Below are positions 38,897 through 51,245 of a stretch of DNA of 64,000 nucleotides, one piece after another. Each line of letters starts with the position of its first letter. Position 1 is the stretch's first letter. The translations under genes were made by a program, and so were the position numbers. Under the pieces are notes generated by a model. It was not told where the DNA came from and did no database searches. It was given only the letters and a program-made list of their open reading frames with translations. Origin of the DNA: Amyelois transitella (taxonomy: Eukaryota; Arthropoda; Insecta; Lepidoptera; Pyralidae); contig NC_083505.1 in NCBI RefSeq assembly GCF_032362555.1, positions 8,733,501-8,797,500 of the forward strand. The letters run 5' to 3'.

Positions 38897-41800
38897 ATGT
38901 TTTATGCGGACTCACAGCGTACGGTTACCCGTCGGGATAGTTCACTAGTCTTGTCTTCGGCTAGACGCCATGCCCCCTACTCGGGTCTCGATGATTTTGC
39001 CTTCGATGGCATGTCTTCAGTCCGGGGGCAATCTATCCTTCATAGCGATTCCGCAGTGTCCCTGTTACTACCACGGTGCAAACCGGGTACTGTGGAAAAA
39101 GAAATAGTTACTTTTATGTTTAATTCAATGTTAGGTAGTATAATTGAGTCGTGGGATGTTATTCCTCCTCCGAAAACTGATGAGCGATTGCAAAATGTCG
39201 GGATTCCCAAAACTGCAAGTGAACTTACTGTTACTAGCAAAAAGAAAAAGGCGACGGGTAAATATAAATTTGACCCATCTTTTCGAGAGTTCATATTTTT
39301 ATTTCTGGGGGCACGGCAGTGCCCCCGCCAAGTCGAGCAAAAAAAAAAGCGGCACGACCGTAGTTACCATCCTTTTCTCGAAGCAATTCGGGCTATTTTC
39401 GAACCCGTATAATTTCGTTGTGGATAAAACAAGAAGCCTGAGTCGTTTTTTTTTTGTTTAAAACGTACCTAAAATATTTTTAATATTCGCATGATAATAA
39501 CTTAGGGCAGAAGGTCCTTTAAGTAGAAACTTATTAAATTAACCGATTTGGTATTACATGAATCTCACAACTTTTTACGGTAGAAAGACTGAGCTGCGAA
39601 ACTTGGGTTTTTTTACAGGATGTTTTTCATGGCATAACAATATTTTCCTGAATCCTTTTTGCACATGCATTTATTTTTCTTCTCAGTACCAACTTGTCGT
39701 TGATTTTTATTCCAGCGAATGTGAAACAATCTAAGACCAAAAGCAGGAGCAGATCTAAGTTGGATGTTTTAGATGGACAGGTAAAGTCTTGTTTTAAACG
39801 TAAGTACAATCTGACAGACGACCGCAAAGATTGCTAAATAATTTCTTAAGCCCCGGGCAGAATTAGGTATACCATACGCTAGCCAGGCCACCATAGAAAT
39901 CGGAGTAATATATAGTAGTACGCCACGTACCTATTTATTAATGACAATCGCTGCGCGGGACATTGCTCCCCTAATAATTTTCTAAAATTTACTAAGTTTC
40001 TCTTGAAGATCTATTGAATAAATCCTGTACAAAAATACAAATGTCTTCTCTATTTTTTTTTTCTATTTTCAATATAAGTGTAGGCCTATGAATAAAAGAA
40101 AATCTTAGTGTTTTTAATATGACAGGATCAGCCGCCATCTAGTTGGTTTTCACCTCCTGATGAACGTGCTATTATTCGCTTTCGTAACGGAAATAAGTTC
40201 GAAGGAAATATCTCAATGAAATGCATGCATGGAGAAGGCAGGTTCCAGTGGAAAGATGGAACAGTCTACTTGGTATTGTGTATATTCCTCTTTGATTTTC
40301 CTTAAAATTATGTATTCCTTAGGCCCTATAATAATAGTTGAGTATGCTCATGACGAGAAATCTTGCTGATTTCCATTTCGTCGGGATTTTGGGAAATCCT
40401 GTCTTTGTGCACCCCTAGACCGCAAAAGGAACCTCATAAATTTCTAGACTCAGGCGAAGATCTGGTTTGGGTTGTGTTGAATGTCATTTAGTGTTCTCCC
40501 TCTTTTATAGGCTGAGGCTTGATCGAAGGACTCGGGTTGGCCAACACACTTACCGGAGGTAAAAAAATATACCACCTAGAAGTTTCTGAATCGCATTTAC
40601 GTTCTACAATAACTAATGTTAAATGAAGAAATATTTTTGCCATCTCTAAATTTTGCAAATCCATTGCAGGGTCAGTTCAAGGATAATGAAATAAATGGCC
40701 AGGGGAAGATATTCTGGAAAGACGACACGTGGTACGAAGGGGAATTCGTGGACAACCTGCGTCACGGGCATGGCTTATATGTGGACTCTAGGAGACAGCG
40801 AATGTACTCGGGGGGGTGGCATTGCGCCACCAAACATGGAGAAGGAGTCATTTACTACTCTAAGACGTTCAAAAACTCGTATAAAGGACAATGGGACAAT
40901 GTACGCTATGTGTAATATCTCTATTTTTATGTAAATATATATTAAATTACCTACTAAGTATTTGGCACCGTTGCTGTCACGAGTACATAGTGATCATCTG
41001 TAGGTTCTTGTTTGATCGTAAATCCCACGGGAATATAGTATGTTTTCGGTATGATGATACGCTAATCTATTTCAAAATTAAATCTTAAAATAGAGATAGC
41101 GGTCTTTACGCCAAAATTGGGCTTTTAGCATATAACCTGCGTAAGTAGGTAGCTGTGTAGGTACTTTCAATCGTTCATTTCAATTTTAGTTTAATTTCAG
41201 AATGTACGACACGGTTATGGGTCCCGTGAATATTGTCCTCTAAGTGGTTATAAGGGCGACTGGAATTCTTACGTAAGAGAAGGAAAAGGATTGATGATAT
41301 GGCCTAATCATGATGTGAGATAACTTAGTATTCTTGTCTCAATTTGTTTTAATCGAGATTACTATATAGCGCTTGTCTTATTTTAACTATTGCAGTATTA
41401 GGTAATTACGTAGAGTTACGTCTTAGTTTTACAGAGGCGAATGGAAAAATGGAGTGATGTCTGGCTATGGGATATATATTTGGGATGCCTATTATAACAA
41501 CTCAATGTCTGTTCCCTCCCTAAATGCGTTCCGTGGCTATTGGGAACAGGGTCAAAGAAATGGCTATGGAATTTTAAACTTGGGCTTCGGCATGGGGTCC
41601 CATTACAAAGGCGATTTTAAAAATAATAAGAAAAATGGGGCAGGGAGATTTGTTACTAACAACGGATTCATTATACAACATAAGCAATTGTTTATCGACG
41701 ATAACATTGGACCTTTATATTCTGAGAAGAGCTACGGCGCAATTACAGATCCGAAACAAATAAGTCAGTTATTGGAACCGTTTAAATTTGATATATGTGA

Positions 41801-43348
41801 TGAGACTGTTGGACTCACTTACCATATAGAAGAAGCTATAAAAAATATAGACAGGGAACACGAAATAAGAACAAACATTTTGAACGACTATGTTGAAGGA
41901 AATAGAACTTTTGAATTGGACATTTCACACATGTCATATGTAACACGGAAAACTAATCCAAGCGATGTACCAAATGTCGAAGTTTCTAATATCGAAGATT
42001 TAATTGAATTTGAAGAAATATCTTTAAGAAATGCCATTAGATCTTACGAAAAAGATTTAAAAAACATATATTACATGTATGCTACCATATGCAACACTAA
42101 AGAAATAAATTTTAAGCCAATTCTTATTCGTCTGTATTTATGGCAACTTTACTTTGATTGTAATATTCCCCAAAAGGGAGTAACTTTAGTTGAAATAGAC
42201 AATCTGTTTTACCAAAATGCTGAGTGGCTAGCAAGATCTGCCCACAATCCATTTGAAAAAATATATTTTTGGCAATTCTTACATAGTTTGCTTACAGTAG
42301 CCAGTAGACTATACGCCAAAAAGCAACTACCTGGGCCTAAACCGGACACAATACTAGCAAATGGATTTAGAACATTTATGGAAAAAGATATTTTAGTAGG
42401 CGCTGGCCGACGTAAAGGTCAATTTCTGTTCTTATTATAATTAATCAAGCTTGACAAATCTACAACATTTGCAATAGGACAAACACTCGCTCTAAATATG
42501 TAGTCCTTCAACCCTAGTGTATATTGGGGTAAATATTGTCAGGAATGGTTGTCATACATGTAACAAAAATATTTTTTCAGGTCGTCTTGCAAACGGGTTT
42601 GCTGCTTTTATACCCATGAAAGGACTTTACAATTTATATCGCCGCCTTGGGGAACCCCACACTTTACGTCAATTTTTGAAAGCAATTCGAATCCCTCCGC
42701 ATTGCATTGAATTCCCGCAGCCAGAACTCATAGACTCACCTGACGGTGCTGTAGCTCTCGGTAGAAATGCGTATATCTATGGTGATGATATGACATTTAT
42801 CACTGGTAAGTAGGTGCACCGTGACCGTGAGAGGAAAATGCCGGTAGTTTGATTTTTTTTATATATAGATAAATTAATTTGGTAATTCGAAGGAAACTTA
42901 AATCGTACTGACATGAAATTGAAAAATTAAATTCAATTTTTATTCTTAGTCTTTGTGCACATCCCTTTTATAACCTAATTTTTGGTACCTATTGATGTTC
43001 AGACTTTACTGAGATAGGTTATTTGATATTTAGTGTTAATTTATTGGTCGATTTATTATTTCAGATGAAAATGTCTCACTTCAGGAATATATTTTGGATA
43101 CAAACTATGAAGACCTCAAACTTTTGAACTTTGGTAATTTATCCAGTAGAGCTATAGTAAAAATATTTTCTCGTATCTTTCCCGGGGTGGTAACGAAAAC
43201 AAAGAAAAGAGTGAAGGACCTAGAAAGACAAATTACCTTTTACGAGTTTTTTGAAGCTTTTGTAGCATGCGCGGAAGAGAGTATTCGTGTCAAGGAGGAA
43301 GAAATGCGCTGGAGAGAGAAATTTTCAGCCGAAGGCATGAATATGTAA
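38897..43348 (+). CDS. Rsph10b: Radial spoke head 10 homologue B, 805 residues, 8 exons
   Basis: MORN-repeat protein of the axonemal radial spoke head, expected in motile cilia and sperm flagella; in insects that means mainly sperm and certain sensory neurons. Exons: 38897-39257, 39716-39780, 40126-40272, 40670-40900, 41201-41314, 41427-42417, 42581-42805 and 43065-43348, 806 codons with the stop, all phases consistent. Roughly nine MORN units lie between residues about 150 and 425, for example 'GQFKDNEINGQGKIFW', 'YEGEFVDNLRHGHGLY' and 'FRGYWEQGQRNGYGIL'. The rest is helical, with 'CNIPQKGVTLVEIDNLFY' and a C-terminal 'ITFYEFFEAFVACAE' block. Human RSPH10B is 870 residues, so this is near full length. 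Exon 1 also stays open past its donor into a repeat-like sequence, but splicing at 39257 is what keeps the frame. The exon 6 donor (ggtcaat) is weak. Confidence 0.88.
39295..39450. repeat. Hairpin-headed sequence in RSPH10B intron 1
   Basis: Begins with GGGGGCAC-GGCA-GTGCCCCC (39308-39327), an 8-bp perfect GC hairpin, followed by an A-run and a non-host-like segment up to the T-run near 39450. There is no second copy in the window. It has the look of an inserted repeat, but I cannot classify it. Confidence 0.35.
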
Positions 43349-44204
43349 TGAAGATTAAAAGTATTAAAGACTGCCTTTTGGTTTTGTTTTGTTGCGGTAC
43401 TGACGAGGTTAGAGAGATGAGGAAGCAACTGGAATCAACGCCAATAGGAGATGATGGCTGTCGTTTACACAATCAAATCTTGACTTTAATGCTATTGCCT
43501 CTGATAAATAATAAGTAGGTAGTTAGGTATGTACCTTACCTATGTAGGTACTATAGTTTAGGTACTTGGATACTCTTTACCAGAAATCAATTTTATAAGA
43601 ATGCAGCCTGCATCCATCCTGCATCGTTTAAAAATCCAACACTGCGCTTTTCAGTAGTTACGTGATTCCTATTTCCATCCTACGTGAGATATCTCGTAAT
43701 TTATCACTATCTATAACTTACTTGCTGCCCTATCTACTGGGTTCGTTCTTTCTTGGTTATGTCCCCACGCTTTGCTTATCCACTGGGCTGTCATCGGTAT
43801 TCCTTCTTGTAAGAATTTCTTGACTTCTGATAGTACATAGGAAATTGATACGTAGAATTTTGAGTTGGTCAAAAGTACCCGAAACCGCCGAGCTTGTATG
43901 AAGAGAGTTATGAATGTGGATAAAGCGAAGGAAGTATGCAGAGATCGTGGCAAGTGGAAAGAGGTAGTCTCTGCCTACCTCTTCGGGAAAGAGGCGTGAT
44001 TTTATGTATGTATGTATTTTGAGTTACCTTCATAATATCTACCTACTCAACTTCTTAATGAGTTAAGGATAAAATGGTTTTTTTTTTTATAAAATTTGAC
44101 AATCATCAATGTTTACCTGTTGACGTTTAAATAATTCACAGATTTTGGAGTTTTTGTAATAACATAAGCTTTATTTTTTACGTGGTGATTTAAAATATCT
44201 CACT
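43349..44204. other. Gap between RSPH10B and the next gene
   Basis: Holds the RSPH10B 3' UTR and an RTE end (43867-44015). The next gene starts only 856 bp downstream in the same orientation. I see no other feature. Confidence 0.6.
43857..44025 (+). mobile_element. RTE-type LINE 3' end with 10-bp target-site duplication
   Basis: Exact ATTTTGAGTT copies at 43857-43866 and 44016-44025 flank a 149-bp 3' end with the SGKEA-stop coding end and TATG tail. Confidence 0.87.
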
Positions 44205-45689
44205 ATGCGGACGAAAAATCCTATGGCTAAAAAGCCGCAACAAATACTGTTTTCAAAAAATACTTATGGACCTAAAACGAAAGTGGTGAATTGGGATTTC
44301 GCGGTGCATGCGGAACCGAAGGATAACTATGTCTACCGGGATGAACTTAGTAACCACCTTAGCACCTATTTACGGTTAGGTACCGAAGATCAGGGTACGA
44401 GCATGACAGAGACTCGACATATGCTGGCCCAGATTTTCACGAAAACCGATCCTGTATATTCATTTAAACCTTTGGTCAACTTCACCTCATATCCATGCAC
44501 TGAGTAAGTTACTGTTAGTACTTAAGTACATATTTATAAAAAATCTAGGTACCAAAATTCATTGATCACACATACTTACTGCGGACCTCGGGCCTAGAAA
44601 CATTGCTGTGGAATGCATCCGGAAATACTTAGATTTAAGTTGGTATATGGACGAAGAGTATGGTCTTTTCGGTAGTGTCCATAAATAAACCACCTAGCTA
44701 GCAGACTAATTAGCTCTCCGGCAGAGGGTCCACTTTATGACGAATACCTATTTTTAGTCGCGATATTTCACTTTAATTGTGAGATGTAGGTTGGATCTCC
44801 TTTACATAACTACGACCCTTTTTCATTACATTTTTTTCCTAAAGCACTCCCAGCCGTAATAAGCTAATGAAGACAGCTGATTTGGCACAGCTTCCTCCAG
44901 ATTTTGGCGTGATGGATTACTTAACAAATCAGCAAGATGACTATAGAAACCCTTATCCAGCTGTAACCAAACCGGTATTAATATTTTTTTTTTATAAATA
45001 ATTTCCACTAGGTATGTACTTTTAGTGTAAGCCAGCTGTTTCGCTTTCCACAAAGATTATAAAAGTCAATCAAGGTAAACGATTCTCCTTTTAACGACAG
45101 ACTAGGAATTTGTCGCTGACTGAATGTGAATTCTCTCATTAAACCATTCTCAGTGATCGTGACCTTTTATATCTTATCAAGATTGACTCTGTTTGGCCCC
45201 TAAACACACTACCTATGAACGTATTGCTACTAACAATTTCTTATCAATAATCTATGTACACCATTATTTTAAAAAAGAAAGTATTTTTTTAATGTATATT
45301 TGTATTAGGTAATACACACAAAAAGCGCTGGACCAATTTTGATGATATTTGACACGTGAGATAGAAAAACCATTAGGAGTAACATAAGCTACTTCTATAG
45401 GAGAAAAGTAGCCGCACGCAAAAGCTAGTTATAATAAATACGGAAAATAATGTAATTTATATTATTTCAGCTGACGATGGCTTCACCTACTTGGCTTTTG
45501 AATCGTGTCATCCGGTCAGACTTGACACACAATCATGGAACAGCGCCACCTCGAGGTGATTACCAATGTCTCGACACCCACACACCGATCGGCCACATCC
45601 GCCAATTAAGACTATTCCGCTACCAGTCTTTCAACCCCGCAACATGCCTCCAAGACTTTCCTAGGTTAGATAAAAGGCTAGATGTATAA
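44205..45689 (+). CDS. Unrecognised protein, 215 residues, 3 exons, beside RSPH10B
   Basis: I do not recognise the family. Exons 44205-44503, 44845-44974 and 45471-45689 join in phase to 216 codons with the stop. There is no signal peptide, membrane segment or coiled coil. The protein is rich in Pro, Thr, Arg, Asn and Tyr in short extended motifs ('NPYPAVTKP', 'GTAPPRGDYQCLDTHTPIG', 'RLFRYQSFNPATC'). Small proteins of this kind are common among microtubule inner proteins and other axonemal parts. The neighbour in the same orientation is an axonemal gene, so a sperm or cilium role is a fair guess, but it is inference only. Intron 2 carries a Helitron-like fragment. A poly(A) signal stands at 45818-45823, just before a tandem array. 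Confidence 0.72.
45296..45432 (+). mobile_element. Helitron-like fragment
   Basis: Reads 'cacaaaaagcgctggaccaa' and 'gatgatatttgacacgtgag' and ends 'cgcacgcaaaagctagttat'. The body and CTAGT end are typical of lepidopteran non-autonomous Helitrons, though the terminal hairpin is weak. It lies in intron 2 of the 215-residue gene. Confidence 0.5.
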
Positions 45690-45916
45690 AACACCCAATT
45701 TCATTCAAACATTTATTTACTTTAATATTTTGATCACTTATAAAAAACGATAGTTGAAAACTCAACAGAAAATGCTAAAAACAAATTATGAATATCAGAA
45801 ACATTAACATAAAATGGAATAAAAAATATATGCATCTTAACTTAGGGCCTATTAAAAAAATAGGTCCTCATTCGATTTGAGATGTATTCTTAAAAAATAA
45901 AAATGAAATTTTTGTT

Positions 45917-47140
45917 ATTTTCCTCTTTGAAAGTATCCCTTATTTTAGAAGATATTAATAAATCCGCCTAAGTGATAGTACAGAGTTGTTTAATTTCATG
46001 TAGGTTCTTAACATAATAGTGTAATAGCCAAATATTGTTTGAAGCTTGTCCATTAATAGTAATGAGCCTTTGGGAGGAAAATTTCGTGGATTCAACTATC
46101 CCACTACCACTACTCAAACCACTGTTCAATGGTGAGAGAACTCAATGGGGATAGCGGCATAGATCGAACATTTGTCTGGACGAGTGTAAAAATTGCATTG
46201 ATATTACAACATACATTTTAAATAAAAATTTTAATTACATGCATAATGTAAGGCTTTGTCAACATATAGTATTTAGAGTTTAGGGAAATCTGTATGCATT
46301 AAGCTCTAGGCTAGGAACAACCGACTTGCAAAATTTTTATTAAACAGAGTTGTTTAATTTCATGTAGGTTCTTAACATAATAGTGTAATAGCCAAATATT
46401 GTTTGAAGCTTGTCCATTAATAGTAATGAGCCTTTGGGAGGAAAATTTCGTGGATTCAACTATCCCACTACCACTACTCAAACCACTGTTCAATGGTGAG
46501 AGAACTCAATGGGGATAGCGGCATAGATCGAACATTTGTCTGGACGAGTGTAAAAATTGCATTGATATTACAACATACATTTTAAATAAAAATTTTAATT
46601 ACATGCATAATGTAAGGCTTTGTCAACATATAGTATTTAGAGTTTAGGGAAATCTGTATGCATTAAGCTCTAGGCTAGGAACAACCGACTTGCAAAATTT
46701 TTATTAAATGTATATTTCCTCTTTGAAAGTATCCCTTATTTTAGAAGATATTAATAAATCCGCCTAAGTGATAGTACAGAGTTGTTTAATTTCATGTAGG
46801 TTCTTAACATAATAGTGTAATAGCCAAATATTGTTTGAAGCTTGTCCATTAATAGTAATGAGCCTTTGGGAGGAAAATTTCGTGGATTCAACTATCCCAC
46901 TACCACTACTCAAACCACTGTTCAATAGTGAGAGAACTCAATGGGGATAGCGGCATAGATCGAACATTTGTCTGGACGAGTGTAAAAATTGCATTGATAT
47001 TACAACATACATTTTAAATAAAAATTTTAATTACATGCATAATGTAAGGCTTTGTCAACATATAGTATTTAGAGTTTAGGGAAATCTGTATGCATTAAGC
47101 TCTAGGCTAGGAACAACCGACTTGCAAAATTTTTATTAAA
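45917..47140. repeat. Recent tandem array, three copies of a 364-bp unit
   Basis: Core copies lie at 45981-46344, 46345-46708 and 46777-47140. They start 'cagagttgtttaatttcatg' and end 'cttgcaaaatttttattaaa'. A 60-bp leader ('cctctttgaaagtatccctt...') precedes copies 1 and 3 but not copy 2, giving the order A-B-B-A-B. The copies are almost identical; I noticed one difference (caatggtgag against caatagtgag in copy 3). There is no similarity to the transposons in the window. Confidence 0.92.
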
Positions 47141-48083
47141 TGTATATTTACTTGTATAGTATATGTATGCATTATGCATTCTTACAAAAAGTTAGACCTA
47201 CATATTTTAAAGACATTAAGAAACCAGGTTCAAACATAACAGCTACAAAACTGTATTACAGAACTAGCGTTTGCTCGGGACTTCGCTCCCGTAGGAAATT
47301 CCGGAAAAATTAAATTTCGTGGAAATCAGTCCAGTAGATTTTGAGTTTATTTGTTACAAGCATACAAAAATACAATCTTCTTTTTATTTATAGTGTGGAT
47401 ATCATCATACATACAGGATTATCTTAATTCATGATTTTTCAGGAATCACTCAAAAATCTTGGAAATAATATATTAATAAATATAAATCAATACTGTTATC
47501 ATGCCACTTTTGGCTATCACTGACATGTGATGTATGAGTAAGTGCATTTTAATACAGCTGATAATTACACTATAGCCTGTTTAAATTATAACATAGTAAC
47601 TACCCAGTATGCGAGGTATAACTAATATGTATTTATGACAATAGATATTTTGTTTTCTGCTTTTGAACATTCTGGAGCAGCTGACCCTGTACCCTAAGAA
47701 CACAGGCAAATAGACACTATGGAACAGTGGTGCCCAAATATTAACATTAATTAAAATAATATAAAGTGCTATACTGTCTTCATCTCTGCTATAAATATCA
47801 TTAAATTGGTCAAAATAGGTATCCAGACTAAATTGTGAATTTTGAATTATTTATACCAAACCAGCACAAAATGACAATAACATATGTATAAATAAATGAA
47901 AATGAGAATTTTAGCAGTAAGTAATGGATTGTTTGTTGAATTTATTTATACTATACTTGGCACAATAAACTCAGATCAGCAATAAACCAAAAATACTTAA
48001 ATGCTATCCAAATCAGTCTAGTTTTAAATATTATTTATCTTGCAAAACTTTACACATATAAATAAAATGTTAGCAACATGTTT
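47141..48083. other. Gap between the tandem array and neuroguidin
   Basis: AT-rich, with a Helitron-like fragment at about 47262-47400 ('actagcgtttgctcgggact' and 'cgctcccgtagg') and the probable neuroguidin 3' UTR. TTTATT at 47941-47946 reads AATAAA on the minus strand. No gene seen. Confidence 0.5.
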
Positions 48084-49509
48084 TTAATGTGTACGCCTTC
48101 TTTTAAAACTTTTTCCTTTCTTGGATTTTATCTTATGTTTTCGGGAAACATTTTTCCCAGAACTGCGTCCTGTAATTTCATCAGCAACCATTCCAATTGT
48201 AGTCAACTTTTTCCGTCTGTTCTTTTCTGCTTTTGTAACTGGAAGCCGAGTAAGATAATTTTCTTCATACTCAGTTTTTTCCTGTTCATATTTGGAAATA
48301 GAATGTTTGACATGATTACCAGTGCTCACTTCTAATGGAGCTTCTGAGTATTCTTCCCTGAGTTCAGACATAACACTAGAGTTTAAGAACTGCTTCCGTG
48401 ATTGTTCTTTACTTTTTGGATGTTTAGAATTAGTTTCATCATAATGAACAGCTGCCAATTTTGGAGGGACATATATATTTGATTTAGCTTTTTCTTTCTT
48501 ATTTTCATCTCCACTTGAATCACTTGAGTCCTCATTTTCAACTATTTTACTCATCAAGTTATCAGGATTAGCATGGTATGATTGAGGATCTTCCTCAGAT
48601 GTGGCACCAACAACAGCAGTTTTAACAAGTTTATCAATTTGATACTTTAACTTAGAATCAATAGGTCTTATTTTTTCAAGAACGGTCCTTATTTCTATAA
48701 GTCTGTCAATGGATGGGTCAGATTCAATTCTTTCACCTGAACATTTTCGTAATACAATATATGTGAGATTTATTAAATAACTCAATAACATTTGATATTT
48801 CATCTCCAAAAAGCTAAGCCCACTATCAGTTGAGAGTTCACCACTTTTGACTCTTATAATCATATTGTCAACTAGCTGTGATACTTGCTGAATATTTGAA
48901 TTCATCTCGTGAAGTAAATTAACTGCTTGTGGAAGATCAGCTTGCTCCATTTCATCTGTAGCCTAAAAATAATAAGATTAGAGAATAGAAAGATTTATTT
49001 TCAAAATAAGTAAGTAGTCAATAAGTGATACCTGATATGACTTATTGATATTACTTAGAAACTCTTTAATCATAATATCATCATAAAAATATAAAATAAT
49101 AAGCAATGTGTATAAGAAAGCAATACTCAATTATATAAAAAATTAACTATTGAATTGAATTAATTAATTCTTTATCACTAACTCACATATTTATTAGGTA
49201 CTCAACTATTTACATAGGTTAGCTATACACATTGTTCCTTCAATACACCAACAACGAAATATGTATAGGTAGCTTGTTTAGACAAACATGTCCTGTCATA
49301 TTAAAGATTCTGGTATCAAAGCATTAAACTCTAGCAACTAAAATAACATGTCGGTACTCGGTAGTATTCATTCCACTATTTTTTAGATTCATGTTTGATG
49401 GCTGGTGATGTAAGGTGCAAAACATATTTTTGACTAGACAAATATAATTATATATAAAAGGCTATTCTTTTTTTTTAAAAAATTAATTATAGAGACAAAC
49501 CTGAACCAT
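48084..49509 (-). CDS. Ngdn: Neuroguidin (SAS10/UTP3/C1D family), 295 residues, 2 exons
   Basis: Nucleolar protein of the SSU processome, also known in vertebrates as an eIF4E-binding translational regulator. Exon 1 codes only for MVQ (49509-49501); exon 2 (48962-48084) codes for ATDEMEQ onward. The SAS10/C1D domain occupies about residues 10-95 ('LLSYLINLTYIVLRKCSGE'). It is followed by an acidic Ser/Asp stretch ('ENEDSSDSSGDENKK'), the conserved 'SNIYVPPKLAAVHYDE' block, 'NYLTRLPVTKAEKNRRKK' and a Lys/Arg-rich nuclear-localisation-like C-terminus. Human NGDN is 315 residues, so the protein is complete. The short first exon is chosen because its donor (cag|gtttgt) and phase fit. Starting at the internal ATG (48950) would drop seven residues only. 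The intron carries a LINE 3' fragment. Confidence 0.92.
48980..49060 (-). mobile_element. LINE 3' end fragment, same family as 35627-37815
   Basis: Reads 'gaatagaaagatttattttc' and 'caataagtgatacctgatat' against 'gaataaatttattttcaaaa' and its 'ggtatcacttattgac' at the 3' end of the long LINE. Only the last 80 bp or so are present. It lies in the neuroguidin intron. Confidence 0.6.
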
Positions 49510-49983
49510 GTTGGAGGAAGAAGTCTTCTTGATTCTGTGTATGTAAATAACCTCAATGTTCAGCCTCGATGTAACAATAACTAACAATTAAATAACTGAC
49601 AACTGACAATTAAATGTATTGTTGGTTGTCTCTATGTATAAACAGAGACAAATCATAAATTTTTTTATGTTAAATGACCAATCCTTCACATTAATCATGA
49701 ATTCGAATAAATTAAAAATAGTAATAGTAAAGCGGTTAGAATGAACTGTAAAGTGAGTGAATGAAAATAGAGTGAAGTAAATGTGAGATGTGAAGCCGCA
49801 CTATTTGATATTCAGCCTCATTGACAGTAAGACTCGTCTCGTCGTGCCCGGTCTTTATGAAAATGCCGTAATTGTTCAACTTGTCTCAGAAATAACAATG
49901 ATATATCTGTCTCTTTCTCACAACAGTGGTTTTACGGGAGAAAAAACATTTACACTCTTTTATCAGCGCCCTCTTTATTGACT

Positions 49984-50820
49984 TCGATGTACTTTTGATG
50001 CCGCGAACGCAATCGTAAGCAGTGCAACATTTTTGGGTGTACATATAGACGAATTTCTTAATTGGAAAAAAGAACTTGGACCCCTAGAGGCTGCGATATC
50101 ATCGGCATGTTATGTAATTAGAGCCCTCCGCAACGAGATAAAATTAGTTCACCTAAAGAAAGTATATTTTGCATTAGTAGAGTCTAAATTAAGATATAGT
50201 ATTAAGTTATGGGGCAATAGCTACCAGTACAATCAAGATAGAGCTTTTGTATTGCAAAAGCGGGCCATCTGAGCAATGGTAGGTATACCGCCATGGGAGT
50301 CCTGCGAGGAACATTTCAAAAGATTAGGTATATTGACAGTTCCTAGTTTGTACCTTTTAGTCCTATTGGTAGATTTAAAAAAGCGATTGCCTACTTTGGA
50401 GTCTGATGAGAAAAGACAAGCACGTGAGAGAACTCGCAGAAGAGCTCTAGAGCAAAACATAGTGCCTCATTTATGTGTAGCGAAACACAGTGCCCAATAT
50501 CAAGCTCGTAAAGCTTTTAACAAGTCGCCTAATGAAATAAAGGATATAAGAAGTCTTGAACTATTTAAGAAAAATTTGACATTATATTTACTACAAAAAA
50601 AAATTTATTCAGTTCATGGCAATTTTAAATAAAATTCGTGGTTATGCATTTTATATTAAATTGATTGGTTTTGATTTTTAATCTTCATTTTTTCTTTTGA
50701 CATTCTTAAATTTAAATTGTAAGTATAATTTGGATCACCCGTGTTTAGTTAAGTAGTTAGTAAGTACTTCAATTCAAACACAATGTAAAAATTGTTAGTG
50801 AATAAATAAATAAATAAATA
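49984..50820 (+). mobile_element. Jockey/CR1-like LINE, 5'-truncated, broken
   Basis: Two frames (50033-50272 and 50276-50632) give the region after the reverse transcriptase core: 'FLGVHIDEFLNWKKELG', 'LVESKLRYSIKLWGNSY', 'FVLQKRAI' and, after a stop at 50270, 'ILTVPSLYLLVLLVDLKK'. The catalytic part is absent. The 3' end is (AATA)n near 50800-50820. It is a different subfamily from the other two coding LINEs. Confidence 0.8.
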
Positions 50821-50944
50821 AACGCCGTCGAACTTTACCGCTTTGTTTACATGTGGAAGTTGTCATTGTGATGTTTTTACGTATTTCCGTGTTTTTGGAC
50901 TTTGTACGAAGCTGTGCTAATATTAATTCAAAATAAACTATAAG

Positions 50945-51012
50945 ATGAAGTGTTCTAAAGCATATTGTGGCCTATGCCAAAGCAAAAATAGGCCTTATCT
51001 AACCTTTCACCG
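50945..51012 (+). pseudogene. Orphan THAP-like first exon
   Basis: An ATG opens 22 codons (MKCSKAYCGLCQ..., ending ...YLTFHR) and stops at a strong donor (cg|gtaagt). Cys-x4-Cys close to the N-terminus followed by F-H-R before a splice site is how THAP zinc-finger genes begin. I could not find the next exon, which should carry the PxxxxRxxxW part; what follows is a SINE and a possible LTR fossil. It is either a decayed gene, a retained exon of a gene broken by insertions, or a gene with distant exons. Confidence 0.4.
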
Positions 51013-51245
51013 GTAAGTGGTTGATATTTCGTTAAATTATTGTCTATTATAAAGTGTATTTAATAAAATGTGTTTTAAAACCTATTCCTTTTAATTATCC
51101 TTAGTTGAGCTTTAGAAACTCGTAATAATCTCAATATTCCATTCATATCGAAAACATAAACGTAAATGTCATCATCCGACAAACATTTTGTGCACATTAT
51201 AATTATTTTTTTAGGCTTTATTATATATAATGAATAATTTATATA

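Noticed and set aside
39258-39412. RSPH10B exon 1 continuing to the stop at 39410
   Set aside because: The donor at 39258 and the acceptor at 39716 keep the frame and give a family-like protein; the continuation is unlike any RSPH10B and looks inserted.
46311-46493. 60-codon minus-strand frame within the tandem array
   Set aside because: Present only because the repeated unit lacks stops in that frame; no homology and it crosses the junction between copies.
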